A DNA stretch of 59,470 nt from NCBI GenBank assembly GCA_004352715.1, contig SCFE01000114.1, forward strand, positions 802,998-862,467, given 5' to 3'. The DNA comes from Hofstenia miamia (Eukaryota > Xenacoelomorpha > Acoela). Under the pieces are notes generated by a model. The model made no database searches. It had not been told where the DNA came from and worked only from the letters and a program-made list of their open reading frames with translations. Shown piece by piece: positions 34,034 through 46,100 of the stretch (position 1 is its first letter; each line of letters begins with the position of its first letter). A program made the translations under genes and the position numbers.

Positions 34034-34087
34034 ACTATATATATATATATTATATATATATATATATATATACCGGTATATATATAA
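34034..34087. repeat. (TA)n microsatellite with CCGG interruption
   Basis: A TA tract broken by TTA and by ACCGGT, terminating the right inverted-repeat copy and abutting the 3' end of the minus-strand LINE. Confidence 0.9.
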
Positions 34088-34089
34088 TA

Positions 34090-35243
34090 CATGTAATAAT
34101 AATGAATGACTTTAATTACTGCTGAAGGCAGACACTACAAAAATATAAAAACAAGTCAAGTTTTACTGCAGCCAGGACAGACACAGGAAATAAAGTAGGA
34201 GCAGATGGAAATGTAGATGAAGTTGGAGGAAAGACATCAAAGATTTCTTCAAGCTCAGCGGCGGGGAAAAGAAATGAATGGCTGTTAGAGGGTTGAGAGT
34301 CAAGATGTAATTAACAGCAAAAAAGCACTTTTGAAAAACAAGTGAAGAGTGCTTCTTTGGACGACGAATGGAGAAAGTGACAACTTCATCAGAGCTAGTG
34401 GAGCGGGAATTATAGAACTTAGTGAAATAAAAGGAACAAGGTCCAATTTGCGAGTGAGCAAGCGATTGAACAGGAGGAGATCACAGACATAGAAGTAGAG
34501 TAACAGTGTGAGAGTGGAGAATTTGAGAAGCGCGTCTTTGTATGGGAAGGGAGAGATCCATTTGAAAGCGCGCTTCCGGAAGCGTTCTATAGAGTGGCAC
34601 AAGGAACAAGAAAACCACCAACAGGGAGAAGCGTAGCGAAGAATGACACAAGGAATGGACTTGAACAAAGCAGCCGTGGAATTAAAGAAAACATTGCGAA
34701 AGAGGGCAAAGAGTGAAGAGTAAGCTTTGCGTAGACGCAAGGACTCATGACAAGACCCATTCAAGTCTGCAGCAAATTGATGAAGTGAAAAGTTCACAGC
34801 GAGGGGAAGATCAGAAGAGGGAGATACCGAAAAGGAAATACCACATATCTTGGTCGGGCTAAAATCAAGATGGTTAATGGAAGACCAAGAAGCCAAAAGC
34901 TAAAGATCAGTGGTAATATTGGAAGCAAAAGAAAAGTTGAAAATCGCAGTGTCATCAACATACAGTAGACAGGATTAGCTGAGGACAGAATGAGGGTGTT
35001 CGTTAATAGCGAGGAGGAAGGAGAGAACAGCAAACACAGAACCTTGAGGAGCACCATTAGCGACAAGAGTAGGAGAAGAATTAGACGAGTTGATTTTGAT
35101 ATACTAGAGAAGATTTGACAGGTAAGACTGGAAGAGTTCGATGAACTCAGCAACAAAGTGAAATAATTTTAATTTGTCAAGAAGAATATAATGAGAGAGC
35201 CGATTGAAAGCTTTAGAAATGTCAAGAAAGATAATGCAACCAG
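34090..35243 (-). pseudogene. 5'-truncated LINE, reverse transcriptase region
   Basis: From 35243 downward on the minus strand: GCIIFLDISKAFNRLSHYIL and LDKLKLF, then SYLSN, ANGAPQGSVF, the active site YVDDTAIFNF (about 34945), LLASWSSINHLDFSPTK and RYASPCWW ... ERFRKRAFKW, ending with a C-terminal SCVCPGC cluster and an ATTATT-like tail near 34100. Motif order matches RT palm to C-terminus of CR1-like LINEs. At least two frame changes. It differs from the 17-21 kb LINE (Ser/Leu-rich, YVDD not FADD), so it is a different family. The upstream end at 35243 is abrupt and abuts a hAT-like terminal word. Confidence 0.85.
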
Positions 35244-35487
35244 CAGAGGCGCACCCAGAGGGGGGGGGGAACGTTTCCCCCCCTCAACAGAGAACAGATG
35301 CTTCCATTCCTCATGAAATGTCTGCTGATATGATAACATAGTACATATATATTAAGCAATGCTTCAAATCTACCTGCAAGGGTAAGCAATAATTAATTTA
35401 TATTGCAATTATTACAATAAATGGAAATCGATTAATCTATTGAATACTTTAGAAGAAGAAAAATTACCAATAATTTGCAATTATTTA
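35244..35487. mobile_element. Possible hAT-like element end interrupting the LINE
   Basis: CAGAGGCGCACCCAGAGGGG starts exactly where the LINE frame stops, and resembles CAGnGGCGnACC-type hAT termini. It leads into a G-run/C-run inverted repeat around AACGTT (35258-35284). The other end was not found before the N gaps. Confidence 0.35.
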
Positions 35488-35507
35488 NNNNNNNNNNNNN
35501 NNNNNNN
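35488..35507. other. Assembly gap, 20 N
   Basis: Unknown sequence. Confidence 1.
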
Positions 35508-36015
35508 GGTACCAAGGAAACTGGGGCCCTCCAATGCTGGCAGACTACTGCTGGATCCTGATTAGAGATCTTCCTAATACTGAACGCCACAGGAAGAATA
35601 ACTCTAAGCATTTCTAACGGAATGTGCGAACAGTTTCAATTGAAATATGAATTTGTAGTTATGCAGATAATGCATTGATTTTTTCAAAATATCCGATTTT
35701 TATCATTTTCATTAACATTGTTATACAAAAAAACTGTCGGTGATGGAGACAAATAAATTGATGTTTTTTAATGTAATCCAAAAGGTAAATAATATCCACC
35801 ATACAAATATTTTGTGTTTCTCAAACCGAAAATTTTGTCGTCCTTTGATATATGTTACAAATTAAGTTTGAAGCAAACTTTAATAACATTTGATATTTTG
35901 CTTAACATAATTAGCATACCTTTCACATTACTAAATGCAAATTGGGGAAAACTGAGTGCAAACTTAGAAAATAAATTTTTTTGATATGGATATTAAAAAG
36001 TGAACCAAATAATTT
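35508..36015. other. Intergenic DNA, nothing recognised
   Basis: An AT-rich contig fragment between two gaps, beginning with a GC-richer GGGGCCCTCCAATGCTGGCA stretch. Confidence 0.35.
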
Positions 36016-37015
36016 NNNNNNNNNNNNNNNNNNNNNNNNNNNNNNNNNNNNNNNNNNNNNNNNNNNNNNNNNNNNNNNNNNNNNNNNNNNNNNNNNNNNN
36101 NNNNNNNNNNNNNNNNNNNNNNNNNNNNNNNNNNNNNNNNNNNNNNNNNNNNNNNNNNNNNNNNNNNNNNNNNNNNNNNNNNNNNNNNNNNNNNNNNNNN
36201 NNNNNNNNNNNNNNNNNNNNNNNNNNNNNNNNNNNNNNNNNNNNNNNNNNNNNNNNNNNNNNNNNNNNNNNNNNNNNNNNNNNNNNNNNNNNNNNNNNNN
36301 NNNNNNNNNNNNNNNNNNNNNNNNNNNNNNNNNNNNNNNNNNNNNNNNNNNNNNNNNNNNNNNNNNNNNNNNNNNNNNNNNNNNNNNNNNNNNNNNNNNN
36401 NNNNNNNNNNNNNNNNNNNNNNNNNNNNNNNNNNNNNNNNNNNNNNNNNNNNNNNNNNNNNNNNNNNNNNNNNNNNNNNNNNNNNNNNNNNNNNNNNNNN
36501 NNNNNNNNNNNNNNNNNNNNNNNNNNNNNNNNNNNNNNNNNNNNNNNNNNNNNNNNNNNNNNNNNNNNNNNNNNNNNNNNNNNNNNNNNNNNNNNNNNNN
36601 NNNNNNNNNNNNNNNNNNNNNNNNNNNNNNNNNNNNNNNNNNNNNNNNNNNNNNNNNNNNNNNNNNNNNNNNNNNNNNNNNNNNNNNNNNNNNNNNNNNN
36701 NNNNNNNNNNNNNNNNNNNNNNNNNNNNNNNNNNNNNNNNNNNNNNNNNNNNNNNNNNNNNNNNNNNNNNNNNNNNNNNNNNNNNNNNNNNNNNNNNNNN
36801 NNNNNNNNNNNNNNNNNNNNNNNNNNNNNNNNNNNNNNNNNNNNNNNNNNNNNNNNNNNNNNNNNNNNNNNNNNNNNNNNNNNNNNNNNNNNNNNNNNNN
36901 NNNNNNNNNNNNNNNNNNNNNNNNNNNNNNNNNNNNNNNNNNNNNNNNNNNNNNNNNNNNNNNNNNNNNNNNNNNNNNNNNNNNNNNNNNNNNNNNNNNN
37001 NNNNNNNNNNNNNNN
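36016..37015. other. Assembly gap, exactly 1000 N
   Basis: A fixed-length placeholder; the real gap size is unknown. Confidence 1.
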
Positions 37016-37430
37016 ATGTATATAGGTCGTTTGTGGGGCAATACAGGCCTCCTCTGTTCTTGGCATCGATGAATTCCGTGTCATCACAATCTGTTTGGCT
37101 ACTTTGCAAGTTTGGATTATCTTTGCAAAAAATCTACAAATAAAGACTAAATGACTGTCTAGTATTGATAGACAATTCCATTATTGATTTATCACTTAAA
37201 CTGTGAATAAAGGAAATTTCTCCCTCTGAAATTGCAACTTGCCAAAGAGAACAGACACGTTATAAGACGAAAGCGGTATTTCTTTAACTAAGAGAGGAAA
37301 TGTTGCCATTTCAATACGATGAGTTTCGAAAACGTTTTGAACTTACAAATATTAAATTGGCACCAGCATGCTTCAATGCTGTTTGAATTCAACAATCCAA
37401 ACACGACATATGAATGTTTGTACCAGAGAT
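37016..37430. other. Intergenic DNA, nothing recognised
   Basis: No gene or repeat identified. Confidence 0.3.
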
Positions 37431-37434
37431 GGAA

Positions 37435-37520
37435 TCGGGTCCAATATTTTAGGATCTGATCCGATCAGATCCGATCCGATCCGATTCGATTTTTAAAAGA
37501 ACTCTAGTTTTCGATTCGAA
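37435..37520. repeat. GATCCGATCCGATCC word array
   Basis: About ten overlapping GATCCG/GATCAG words follow AGAGATGGAATCGGGTCC, which looks like a hAT-like element start (AGAGATG plus reiterated GC-rich hexamers). No matching right end was seen before the next gap. Confidence 0.45.
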
Positions 37521-38185
37521 ACGGATCCGAATATAAATAAGTATTCTAACAATAAATAAACATAGGCGTAACATATATTTATGGTTTTTTTTAAATGCAA
37601 ATAGAAAATTTTAAGTTCTTCAACACTATCTTGAGGTAAAAAATAGACATAAACGATATACCGAGAAGTACAGGGTATGGGCTTGGACCGAAGCATTGGA
37701 AAACTGGGACGACTTACCTATATAACTTAAAAATAACGTGTTGAAAAATCAATGTTAAATTTTGAATATTACAATAGTATCAAATGCTCTTCTGGTTCTA
37801 CAATCTAACACAGTAAATTTTAGTCAAGCAAACCTAATAATTCAAGAAATGTTTTTGTCAACCATCAGAAAATAGACCTAAAATGGTCATGACTTACATG
37901 GAACTAACCGGATTTCGGGTGGGCGGGGGTCTCAATTTTCGGCCAATGTCCATTGATGTTTGAAATAGATTGATTCTTTTATATGTAATTGTCCACCTTT
38001 TCTGATTCGCGTGGCTTTAAATATACGTTAAAATTGATATGCTCTGGCAAAACATCAACAAATTCATTTCTTTATTTATTTAGTGTTTTATAATAATCTA
38101 ATTCCTAAAATTTTCATCACCTATAAGGGAAGTGATCCAAATTCAATACGTTAACAAGTGAAAATGCACCGTAAACAACAATTCT
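37521..38185. other. Intergenic DNA, nothing recognised
   Basis: A short GC-rich GGGTGGGCGGGGGTC stretch at about 37918 is the only compositional outlier. Confidence 0.3.
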
Positions 38186-39185
38186 NNNNNNNNNNNNNNN
38201 NNNNNNNNNNNNNNNNNNNNNNNNNNNNNNNNNNNNNNNNNNNNNNNNNNNNNNNNNNNNNNNNNNNNNNNNNNNNNNNNNNNNNNNNNNNNNNNNNNNN
38301 NNNNNNNNNNNNNNNNNNNNNNNNNNNNNNNNNNNNNNNNNNNNNNNNNNNNNNNNNNNNNNNNNNNNNNNNNNNNNNNNNNNNNNNNNNNNNNNNNNNN
38401 NNNNNNNNNNNNNNNNNNNNNNNNNNNNNNNNNNNNNNNNNNNNNNNNNNNNNNNNNNNNNNNNNNNNNNNNNNNNNNNNNNNNNNNNNNNNNNNNNNNN
38501 NNNNNNNNNNNNNNNNNNNNNNNNNNNNNNNNNNNNNNNNNNNNNNNNNNNNNNNNNNNNNNNNNNNNNNNNNNNNNNNNNNNNNNNNNNNNNNNNNNNN
38601 NNNNNNNNNNNNNNNNNNNNNNNNNNNNNNNNNNNNNNNNNNNNNNNNNNNNNNNNNNNNNNNNNNNNNNNNNNNNNNNNNNNNNNNNNNNNNNNNNNNN
38701 NNNNNNNNNNNNNNNNNNNNNNNNNNNNNNNNNNNNNNNNNNNNNNNNNNNNNNNNNNNNNNNNNNNNNNNNNNNNNNNNNNNNNNNNNNNNNNNNNNNN
38801 NNNNNNNNNNNNNNNNNNNNNNNNNNNNNNNNNNNNNNNNNNNNNNNNNNNNNNNNNNNNNNNNNNNNNNNNNNNNNNNNNNNNNNNNNNNNNNNNNNNN
38901 NNNNNNNNNNNNNNNNNNNNNNNNNNNNNNNNNNNNNNNNNNNNNNNNNNNNNNNNNNNNNNNNNNNNNNNNNNNNNNNNNNNNNNNNNNNNNNNNNNNN
39001 NNNNNNNNNNNNNNNNNNNNNNNNNNNNNNNNNNNNNNNNNNNNNNNNNNNNNNNNNNNNNNNNNNNNNNNNNNNNNNNNNNNNNNNNNNNNNNNNNNNN
39101 NNNNNNNNNNNNNNNNNNNNNNNNNNNNNNNNNNNNNNNNNNNNNNNNNNNNNNNNNNNNNNNNNNNNNNNNNNNNNNNNNNNNN
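38186..39185. other. Assembly gap, exactly 1000 N
   Basis: A fixed-length placeholder. Confidence 1.
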
Positions 39186-40061
39186 GCCTTACAATATCCA
39201 TAGTAACGTTGGTTTTCTCTGAATTTGTAATATAATTATATTAGAAATATAATATAAATTTGATCATAAAATTTTACGAAAATTTTAAAAATAACATTCT
39301 ATTGCTATTTGGTTATAAGTTTAATATATTTTTAGAAAATATTTAATGCATTGATAGTAACACAGTCTCTCACCTTTGTTTGAGAGATTTTTACGAAAGT
39401 AGATTTTGTGTTTTCATTAAGTACTACTGGATAAAACGTTCCGTGCATATTCTTTATAATATTTTTTTGCAGATTCTAGTATCTAAACAAGACTGGTGTA
39501 ATAGTAGTTGTTCCAAACTACTAGGTTCATAGAAATGTTGAATAGAAATGAATTCTTATTTTGTATTTTTTCTATTTAAATGTAATTGTGAATATTATAG
39601 ATTTTACAAAATTTTAAGAAATTCTATTTATATTGCTTTCTTTTTTCTCAAGAGTATGAATGAGGCAGCGCACAAGAATCTAATACATTTAGCCCTAAAT
39701 TCACTAGGACTTTTTCAAAATCTGAGATGGTTTATTCAAAAACAATTTAAACGCCTATAACTCACAAATTAATGAAAATATTTAAAATCTGAAAACATCA
39801 CCAGAAAATTTCGTCCTCTTTTTGGAATTAAATTCACTACTAAGCGTAGTTTCTCTGAACGGGGCTCAAACTGTTTTACTCCGAAACCCAAATATTTAGG
39901 GTCGTTGTTGTTTCCAGGGGTATTATCTGAATATTAGGTACGGTAACAATTTGAATGTTTTTCTCAAAAAAATATTTTTTCTACACTTGAGGCCCCGTAG
40001 GCACTAAATAATTGCGCAAAAACTCAAAGATGTTGACTTTGAATATTTCTTAACAGAATTG
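39186..40061. other. Intergenic DNA, nothing recognised
   Basis: AT-rich, with short motif-free frames only. Confidence 0.3.
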
Positions 40062-40081
40062 GATATATATATATATATATA
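40062..40081. repeat. (TA)n microsatellite
   Basis: A TA tract immediately followed by GTGTTAGCGAAAAACTATGG, which resembles a Tc1-type TIR start and may mark the left end of the fragment at 40395. Confidence 0.9.
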
Positions 40082-40394
40082 GTGTTAGCGAAAAACTATG
40101 GAATATTATATAAATCATTGTTTTCTGTCTGTATCATAATGGTATCCTTTTTATAGATGAAGTATGGATTCACTAAAACAAAAATCGACTTGCAGATACG
40201 GATGGATACATGTAATCTCATATAATGAACACGTCAATATTTATCCTATTAATCACTAAGTATGTAAAAATTTGCAAAATGCCGTTGACAGTTCATTACA
40301 GTGCTGAGATCAAAAATGAGCTATAGTCCGTATTTGACAATCTTACCACAAGCACAAACAAGAATGCCTTGCAACCTGAGCAATGCATATTCAT

Positions 40395-40545
40395 TGCACA
40401 TTGTGTTTCAACAAGATTCAACTTCTTGCGTTGTGCTGATCAGGCCTTAGCGACAGGATTTTGAACTACTTGAATAGCCAAAAAAACAACCCTGACATTA
40501 ATTCAATAAAAAATTGCTTCACTTTAGGACCTATGCTAATTTTAA
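40395..40545 (+). pseudogene. Tc1-like transposase fragment
   Basis: Two adjoining frames keep the second and third catalytic regions of a Tc1 transposase. The first is FQQDST (usually FQQDNAPCH) at about 40410 and DFELLE*P at about 40460. After a one-base slip comes NNPDINSIKNC (usually SPDLNPIENLW), where the catalytic Glu position reads Lys. Upstream and downstream parts are unreadable. It belongs to a more degraded copy than the element at 24.3 kb. Confidence 0.7.
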
Positions 40546-40636
40546 GGATTAATGATCTAGCAAACACGAATTTAAGAGATTACTAATTCCAAAAAAAATG
40601 GAATTTCTGAATAATTATCCCATATATATATATATA

Positions 40637-41636
40637 NNNNNNNNNNNNNNNNNNNNNNNNNNNNNNNNNNNNNNNNNNNNNNNNNNNNNNNNNNNNNNNN
40701 NNNNNNNNNNNNNNNNNNNNNNNNNNNNNNNNNNNNNNNNNNNNNNNNNNNNNNNNNNNNNNNNNNNNNNNNNNNNNNNNNNNNNNNNNNNNNNNNNNNN
40801 NNNNNNNNNNNNNNNNNNNNNNNNNNNNNNNNNNNNNNNNNNNNNNNNNNNNNNNNNNNNNNNNNNNNNNNNNNNNNNNNNNNNNNNNNNNNNNNNNNNN
40901 NNNNNNNNNNNNNNNNNNNNNNNNNNNNNNNNNNNNNNNNNNNNNNNNNNNNNNNNNNNNNNNNNNNNNNNNNNNNNNNNNNNNNNNNNNNNNNNNNNNN
41001 NNNNNNNNNNNNNNNNNNNNNNNNNNNNNNNNNNNNNNNNNNNNNNNNNNNNNNNNNNNNNNNNNNNNNNNNNNNNNNNNNNNNNNNNNNNNNNNNNNNN
41101 NNNNNNNNNNNNNNNNNNNNNNNNNNNNNNNNNNNNNNNNNNNNNNNNNNNNNNNNNNNNNNNNNNNNNNNNNNNNNNNNNNNNNNNNNNNNNNNNNNNN
41201 NNNNNNNNNNNNNNNNNNNNNNNNNNNNNNNNNNNNNNNNNNNNNNNNNNNNNNNNNNNNNNNNNNNNNNNNNNNNNNNNNNNNNNNNNNNNNNNNNNNN
41301 NNNNNNNNNNNNNNNNNNNNNNNNNNNNNNNNNNNNNNNNNNNNNNNNNNNNNNNNNNNNNNNNNNNNNNNNNNNNNNNNNNNNNNNNNNNNNNNNNNNN
41401 NNNNNNNNNNNNNNNNNNNNNNNNNNNNNNNNNNNNNNNNNNNNNNNNNNNNNNNNNNNNNNNNNNNNNNNNNNNNNNNNNNNNNNNNNNNNNNNNNNNN
41501 NNNNNNNNNNNNNNNNNNNNNNNNNNNNNNNNNNNNNNNNNNNNNNNNNNNNNNNNNNNNNNNNNNNNNNNNNNNNNNNNNNNNNNNNNNNNNNNNNNNN
41601 NNNNNNNNNNNNNNNNNNNNNNNNNNNNNNNNNNNN
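40637..41636. other. Assembly gap, exactly 1000 N, inside a TA tract
   Basis: TA repeats at 40622-40636 and 41637-41654 flank the gap, so assembly failed in a (TA)n microsatellite. Confidence 1.
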
Positions 41637-41654
41637 ATATATATATATATATAT

Positions 41655-42300
41655 GGGTTTTCTTTGGCCAATCAAAATTATGCTGCATTCGCGAAAAATT
41701 TTGCAGTAAAAAAATTCTTCATACGTTACATAAAAAGAGCTTATTTGTATGTTTAAGCAATTGAATATTTTGCTTGTTTAGCAAGTAGACGGAATACACA
41801 GGAGTTCCACTTTTGTTCTGCTGTGTTTTAAGTGCAATTGCAGAAGATTCAAAGCTACTTTTGCAAGAATTATTTTAATTAACGAGACGTGTATAATTCT
41901 GACACATAAAATTTGATTTAAGCCATCCAATAATAATTCTGAATTCAACACAAAAAATACAATTTCTGTATATTTGAGAGATTTTTTACCTAAATAGAAT
42001 TAGTGGTATTATTCATTTACAACTGTAGAGAATGCAGTAAACTATGCCAAGTACAACTACAAAAACAGGGTAAAAAATATTTAAGATTACTCTAAGTCTT
42101 GTGTATTATATAATTAATTATGAAAACAACATGAAGTAATGACATAAATGTGCTGCAAAATTACACTTAAGCATTGTAATATCTTCAGTAGTATTAAATG
42201 ATTTTCTTCTGCATAAAGAATAATCGAAAAAGAAAATAATAATTAAGACAAAAGAAACTAGAGCTGGGGCAGAAGAAAGGTAAAAGGAGCACCGACTATT
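41655..42300. other. Intergenic DNA, nothing recognised
   Basis: No gene or repeat identified. Confidence 0.3.
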
Positions 42301-43150
42301 GATAGGAGAGACGATTTGATTATTATTGACATGTGGATAAAAACAGATCATAAATGGGAGCGGGTAAGATTAGAATAGACCTCATCAAAGTATTTACAAA
42401 AATAACCGTTGAAAAATGGCTTTCAATGTTTCGATCTTCAAATAGATTTGATGTTGATATAAAAATGTCTGAAGTTGACCAAATAAACAATTCGGAAAAA
42501 ATTAGTGCTAGGTTGAAAGCTTCTGATATGGTGGTATCTAAGCAGCAGATATTTCGCAGTTCGTAGTGAATCCTTGAGTAGAACGTAGAAGTTAACATAT
42601 TTAAATGTAGTGAAATCATACATGACAATGAGAGGATTTTTTGTTTAGACTAGGTCATCCAGTGGAATCTTAAGTTAAATTGGTAGTAGAGACATGCTAG
42701 AAGGCATGCCTTATAGTATGAGTCACTGATCATCATTCGAGAGTATCGTTTCAGAACGTTTGAATAGAAATAATCTGATCGACCCTCTGACACGATCTCT
42801 GGGAACCACATTCAGGTTTTTGAGAGTAAGCGATAAGTAAAGAGTTCAATTAAAAGAAGAGAGGGATAATCAGAATTATAGTCACTAACATGATTGCAAT
42901 CACTGCCGATCTTTAAGTCAATGTAAGAAGGGAATGCAGGAGTAGCAATGGCAACAGTCGGGGAAGCGTTGATGAACACCAGAAATAGCAAGGTTCTGGT
43001 AACTTCAATTGTAATTGGCAGAAAACAACATGTGGAATTAGTACAAATTTTCTGAAATCTGTTTGACAAATAGGCGAAAAAGGTTGGCATAGATTCAAAA
43101 TGGGATCCTCTGATTTACATGGATGCCGTAGGGGAGAGCTTTTAAACATT
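42300..43150 (-). pseudogene. LINE endonuclease/linker fragment
   Basis: On the minus strand from about 43090: LFLVFINASPTVAIATPAF followed by DCNHVSD resembles the 'LDLFLT..P......PLG.SDH..v' end of an APE endonuclease. WFPEIVSEGRSDYFY then SYYKACLL and FHWMT match the basic linker after it ('W...e......Y......Y..ar......K..fh'). SEAFNLALIFSELF matches 'kA..F...Fss'. Several frame changes. The polarity matches the LINE RT fragment at 34.1-35.24 kb, which lacks exactly this part. Confidence 0.45.
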
Positions 43151-46100
43151 CAAAGTATGTTATTATGATTTTCATTTTGCAATTAGCGTCTCGTACTACT
43201 ACTACAATAAAAAATAGAAAAATGCTTCAAATATTTAATAATTTCTAAGACTAAGACTCAATGCTTGATTTCTTATATTTTTCCTAATATATGTTAGTAT
43301 TCTCTCACCCAAACAAAAATAATTTTTACTCGAACCTGACATCGGCTCTGTTTGACTCGCTTCCCATCCTGATACGCTTTGCTATGCATTAGTTAGCATG
43401 TAGTCAGTCGTTCAATGTAGTGTTAAAACATATACATGTAATCGTATACAAACGTTAACAATATTCGTAGTTTGCAAACCTGGAGTCTTTCAGACCCTAC
43501 CCCTCCCTCCTCCCCCTTCCGCGAAAAATTATAATGATGACAATAAAATATGTTAAAGTGACAAACTAAATAACACTAATAAGTTTTAGGCAACTATATA
43601 CAAATATTATATGAAATTTTGGCTCTCTCTCAGGCCACTCAAATATGCACCCAAACAATCGTGCGATAAATTTTCCTCTTTTCCCTCCCTTCTCCAGTTA
43701 GAGCATTATGTGACCGGTTGTGTTGCTTCATTCATGATTCGGATTTTTCAAAATTCTGTATGCCAATAAAAAAGATTGGAAAAGCCCAAGAGAACTCCAG
43801 AAAAGTATAAGGCCTATGCCTTTCAAGTCTTAGGCTTTGAAATTCCACAAGCAGCTACTCAGCTTGTAACCAGATGAACTAAAAGACGTTGTCATTCCTA
43901 CGCAAGACTATTTCTCAGATATAGTACTTTTGGAAAGCATATTAAAAGAATTTCTTGTGCAATTAGTCTTTTGAAGTGTTATCTTATGCTATTTCTTATG
44001 GTCCCCTCTCGAGGACCTTGGCATAAACTGTTAGCAAAATGTCAATAACACAATGAATGTGCTATGTAAAGAGGTCAAGTTAATCTTGAAGTCAGTGATG
44101 CATAGATAAAATATAAATTGAGAAACGTACCTTAGGAAATATCAAAAAAGTTGAAAAATTGGTCAATTTAAAGACTTAATAAAAATGCGAAACAACAGTA
44201 AAACCAATGCTGAAACTGCAAGGTATTAAATGCCATAGACACTCCATAAAAGAAATTAGAATGAAATTGAAAACAGGCATCAGGTATACATTTAATGGCA
44301 TGTGCCCTTTTTGACGGATGTGGCATGAAATGGGTTAAGCCATTCATTTGTTCTATATTTTTTGATATGGGGTCATTTGGACACCAGGTTTGTATTACTA
44401 TGGGATTAAAAAATTCAATCAGAGATGGCTGACAAATGATTTTTATGAACGTACGCTACTTTAAGAGATAAGATGGTAATTGGAGTTTTGTATTATAAAA
44501 TATAAAATTCATGGAAATACAGAAAAACTTTGTATGTTGGGGTCCAATAAACCCCAGTTTCGCACACAAAGCTTAATTTCGCCATTTTTTTTAAAATAAT
44601 ATTTTCGCCCACTATGTCATTTAAATTCGGAATCCTTAAAATCAAACTTAACAATAACATAAATGTATAAAATAATTATTATTTAATTCAATATACTGAT
44701 ATAGGAAGATTTTCTCGTTCCCTTTATTGCTGTTTATTTGTTTTACAGTCGTCAATTCTTTCAATATTATATACAATATACAGTATGATTGTGAAGCTCA
44801 AAATAACTAAAAATTAGGTATAATTGAAAACTTTCTCTGCAAAAAATAAGCGAAATTTTTTAATGTTGAAAGAGTTGTTTATGGATTTACAGCGATTCTA
44901 CGAATCGGCAAGCATACAGAAATTGGAGTAATTGAAAACAGAATTTCAACTGTATTATTCTTGCATCTCTTCTGCTGTTTTCATATGGACTTAGAGCAAT
45001 TTAACAGTTCTTGTTGATGCACGATGTAGGTATACTTAAGTTCACTTAAGACGGAGATTTCTTTTAATTCAACTGCCAAATTGACATTATTTGTTTCAAT
45101 TAAAGAAATACAGACGATGATGTTCTCAACATTAAGTAATCGTCTGCTCCTTAAGAAATTCATAACTGCAGATGAAATTCCGCTATCATTCTAATAGTCA
45201 CACGAAATATAATTTGATGTTTTTATGAGTAAAAATTACTTGATATTCTAAGTAAACGCAAATTACCTCGGTTATGCAAAACTTTGTATTACATGTGAAT
45301 CAGCAAATGTTGTCAGACGTGAATTGCGCAATTATTTTGTGTATATAAGTCTTAGTGTAAATACGTATATTTTTAAATAGATTCACGACATTATTTTTTC
45401 TTTTAGGTAAAATTATGTTAGTATATCATATACTGTAAGCAGACGATAATTACTACACTCCGTTCAAACATTTTGTGAGTAGCCTAAACTATATAACAAA
45501 AATATTATAAAATGTTGAGATAAAATATATAATGACGAAGCCTAACAGGATATGTACAACCATTTGTTTGTTAGTAATTAACGGTATATAAAGGAAAATT
45601 CATATATTGAAGCGACTAATTGTAAATTTAACAAATACTTTTTATAAGTTATATTTGTCTTGCAGTGAATAGTGCTGGAAATAGAGGGAGTCAAGCTCAT
45701 TTTTATAGATGAGCGCAAGTTCTAAAATGAAAAATGCTTTCTTAGTGTATTTGCGGTCAATCTAAAAAAACTGTTACTAACACCTTCATATAAGCGCGTA
45801 GGTGGAAGTGCCTCTACTATTGCATGATAAAATTGTCAATTTTTCAATTTTTAGATGCTATCAATAGCAAGCAAAAACAATTTTTTTTCAATTCAGTTTG
45901 CAACGTGTAAGCTATATATAAACATCGTTTTTAAAAAATCAGGTCCAAAAATCTGTTCTTCGTAAATATAAGATTCATATTTCGCATGAAGACGTTTAGC
46001 CCTGTGACACCATCTTTGAATTTTCTTCTTATAAATAATAACTAACCCTATCCTCTAAAATTATCTTATAGGTTATCAGCAAGTACACAATGGTGTGCAA

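Noticed and set aside
34300-35156. Ser/Leu-rich membrane protein on the minus strand
   Set aside because: Reading across frames gives ordered LINE RT motifs (DISKAF, PQGSV, YVDD), so it is a LINE pseudogene.
35258-35284. Biologically meaningful G-run/C-run hairpin
   Set aside because: It lies at a probable transposon terminus and homopolymer lengths are unreliable in draft assemblies.
35923-41764. Long open frames of 340-390 codons across N gaps
   Set aside because: They consist almost wholly of translated Ns and TA repeats.
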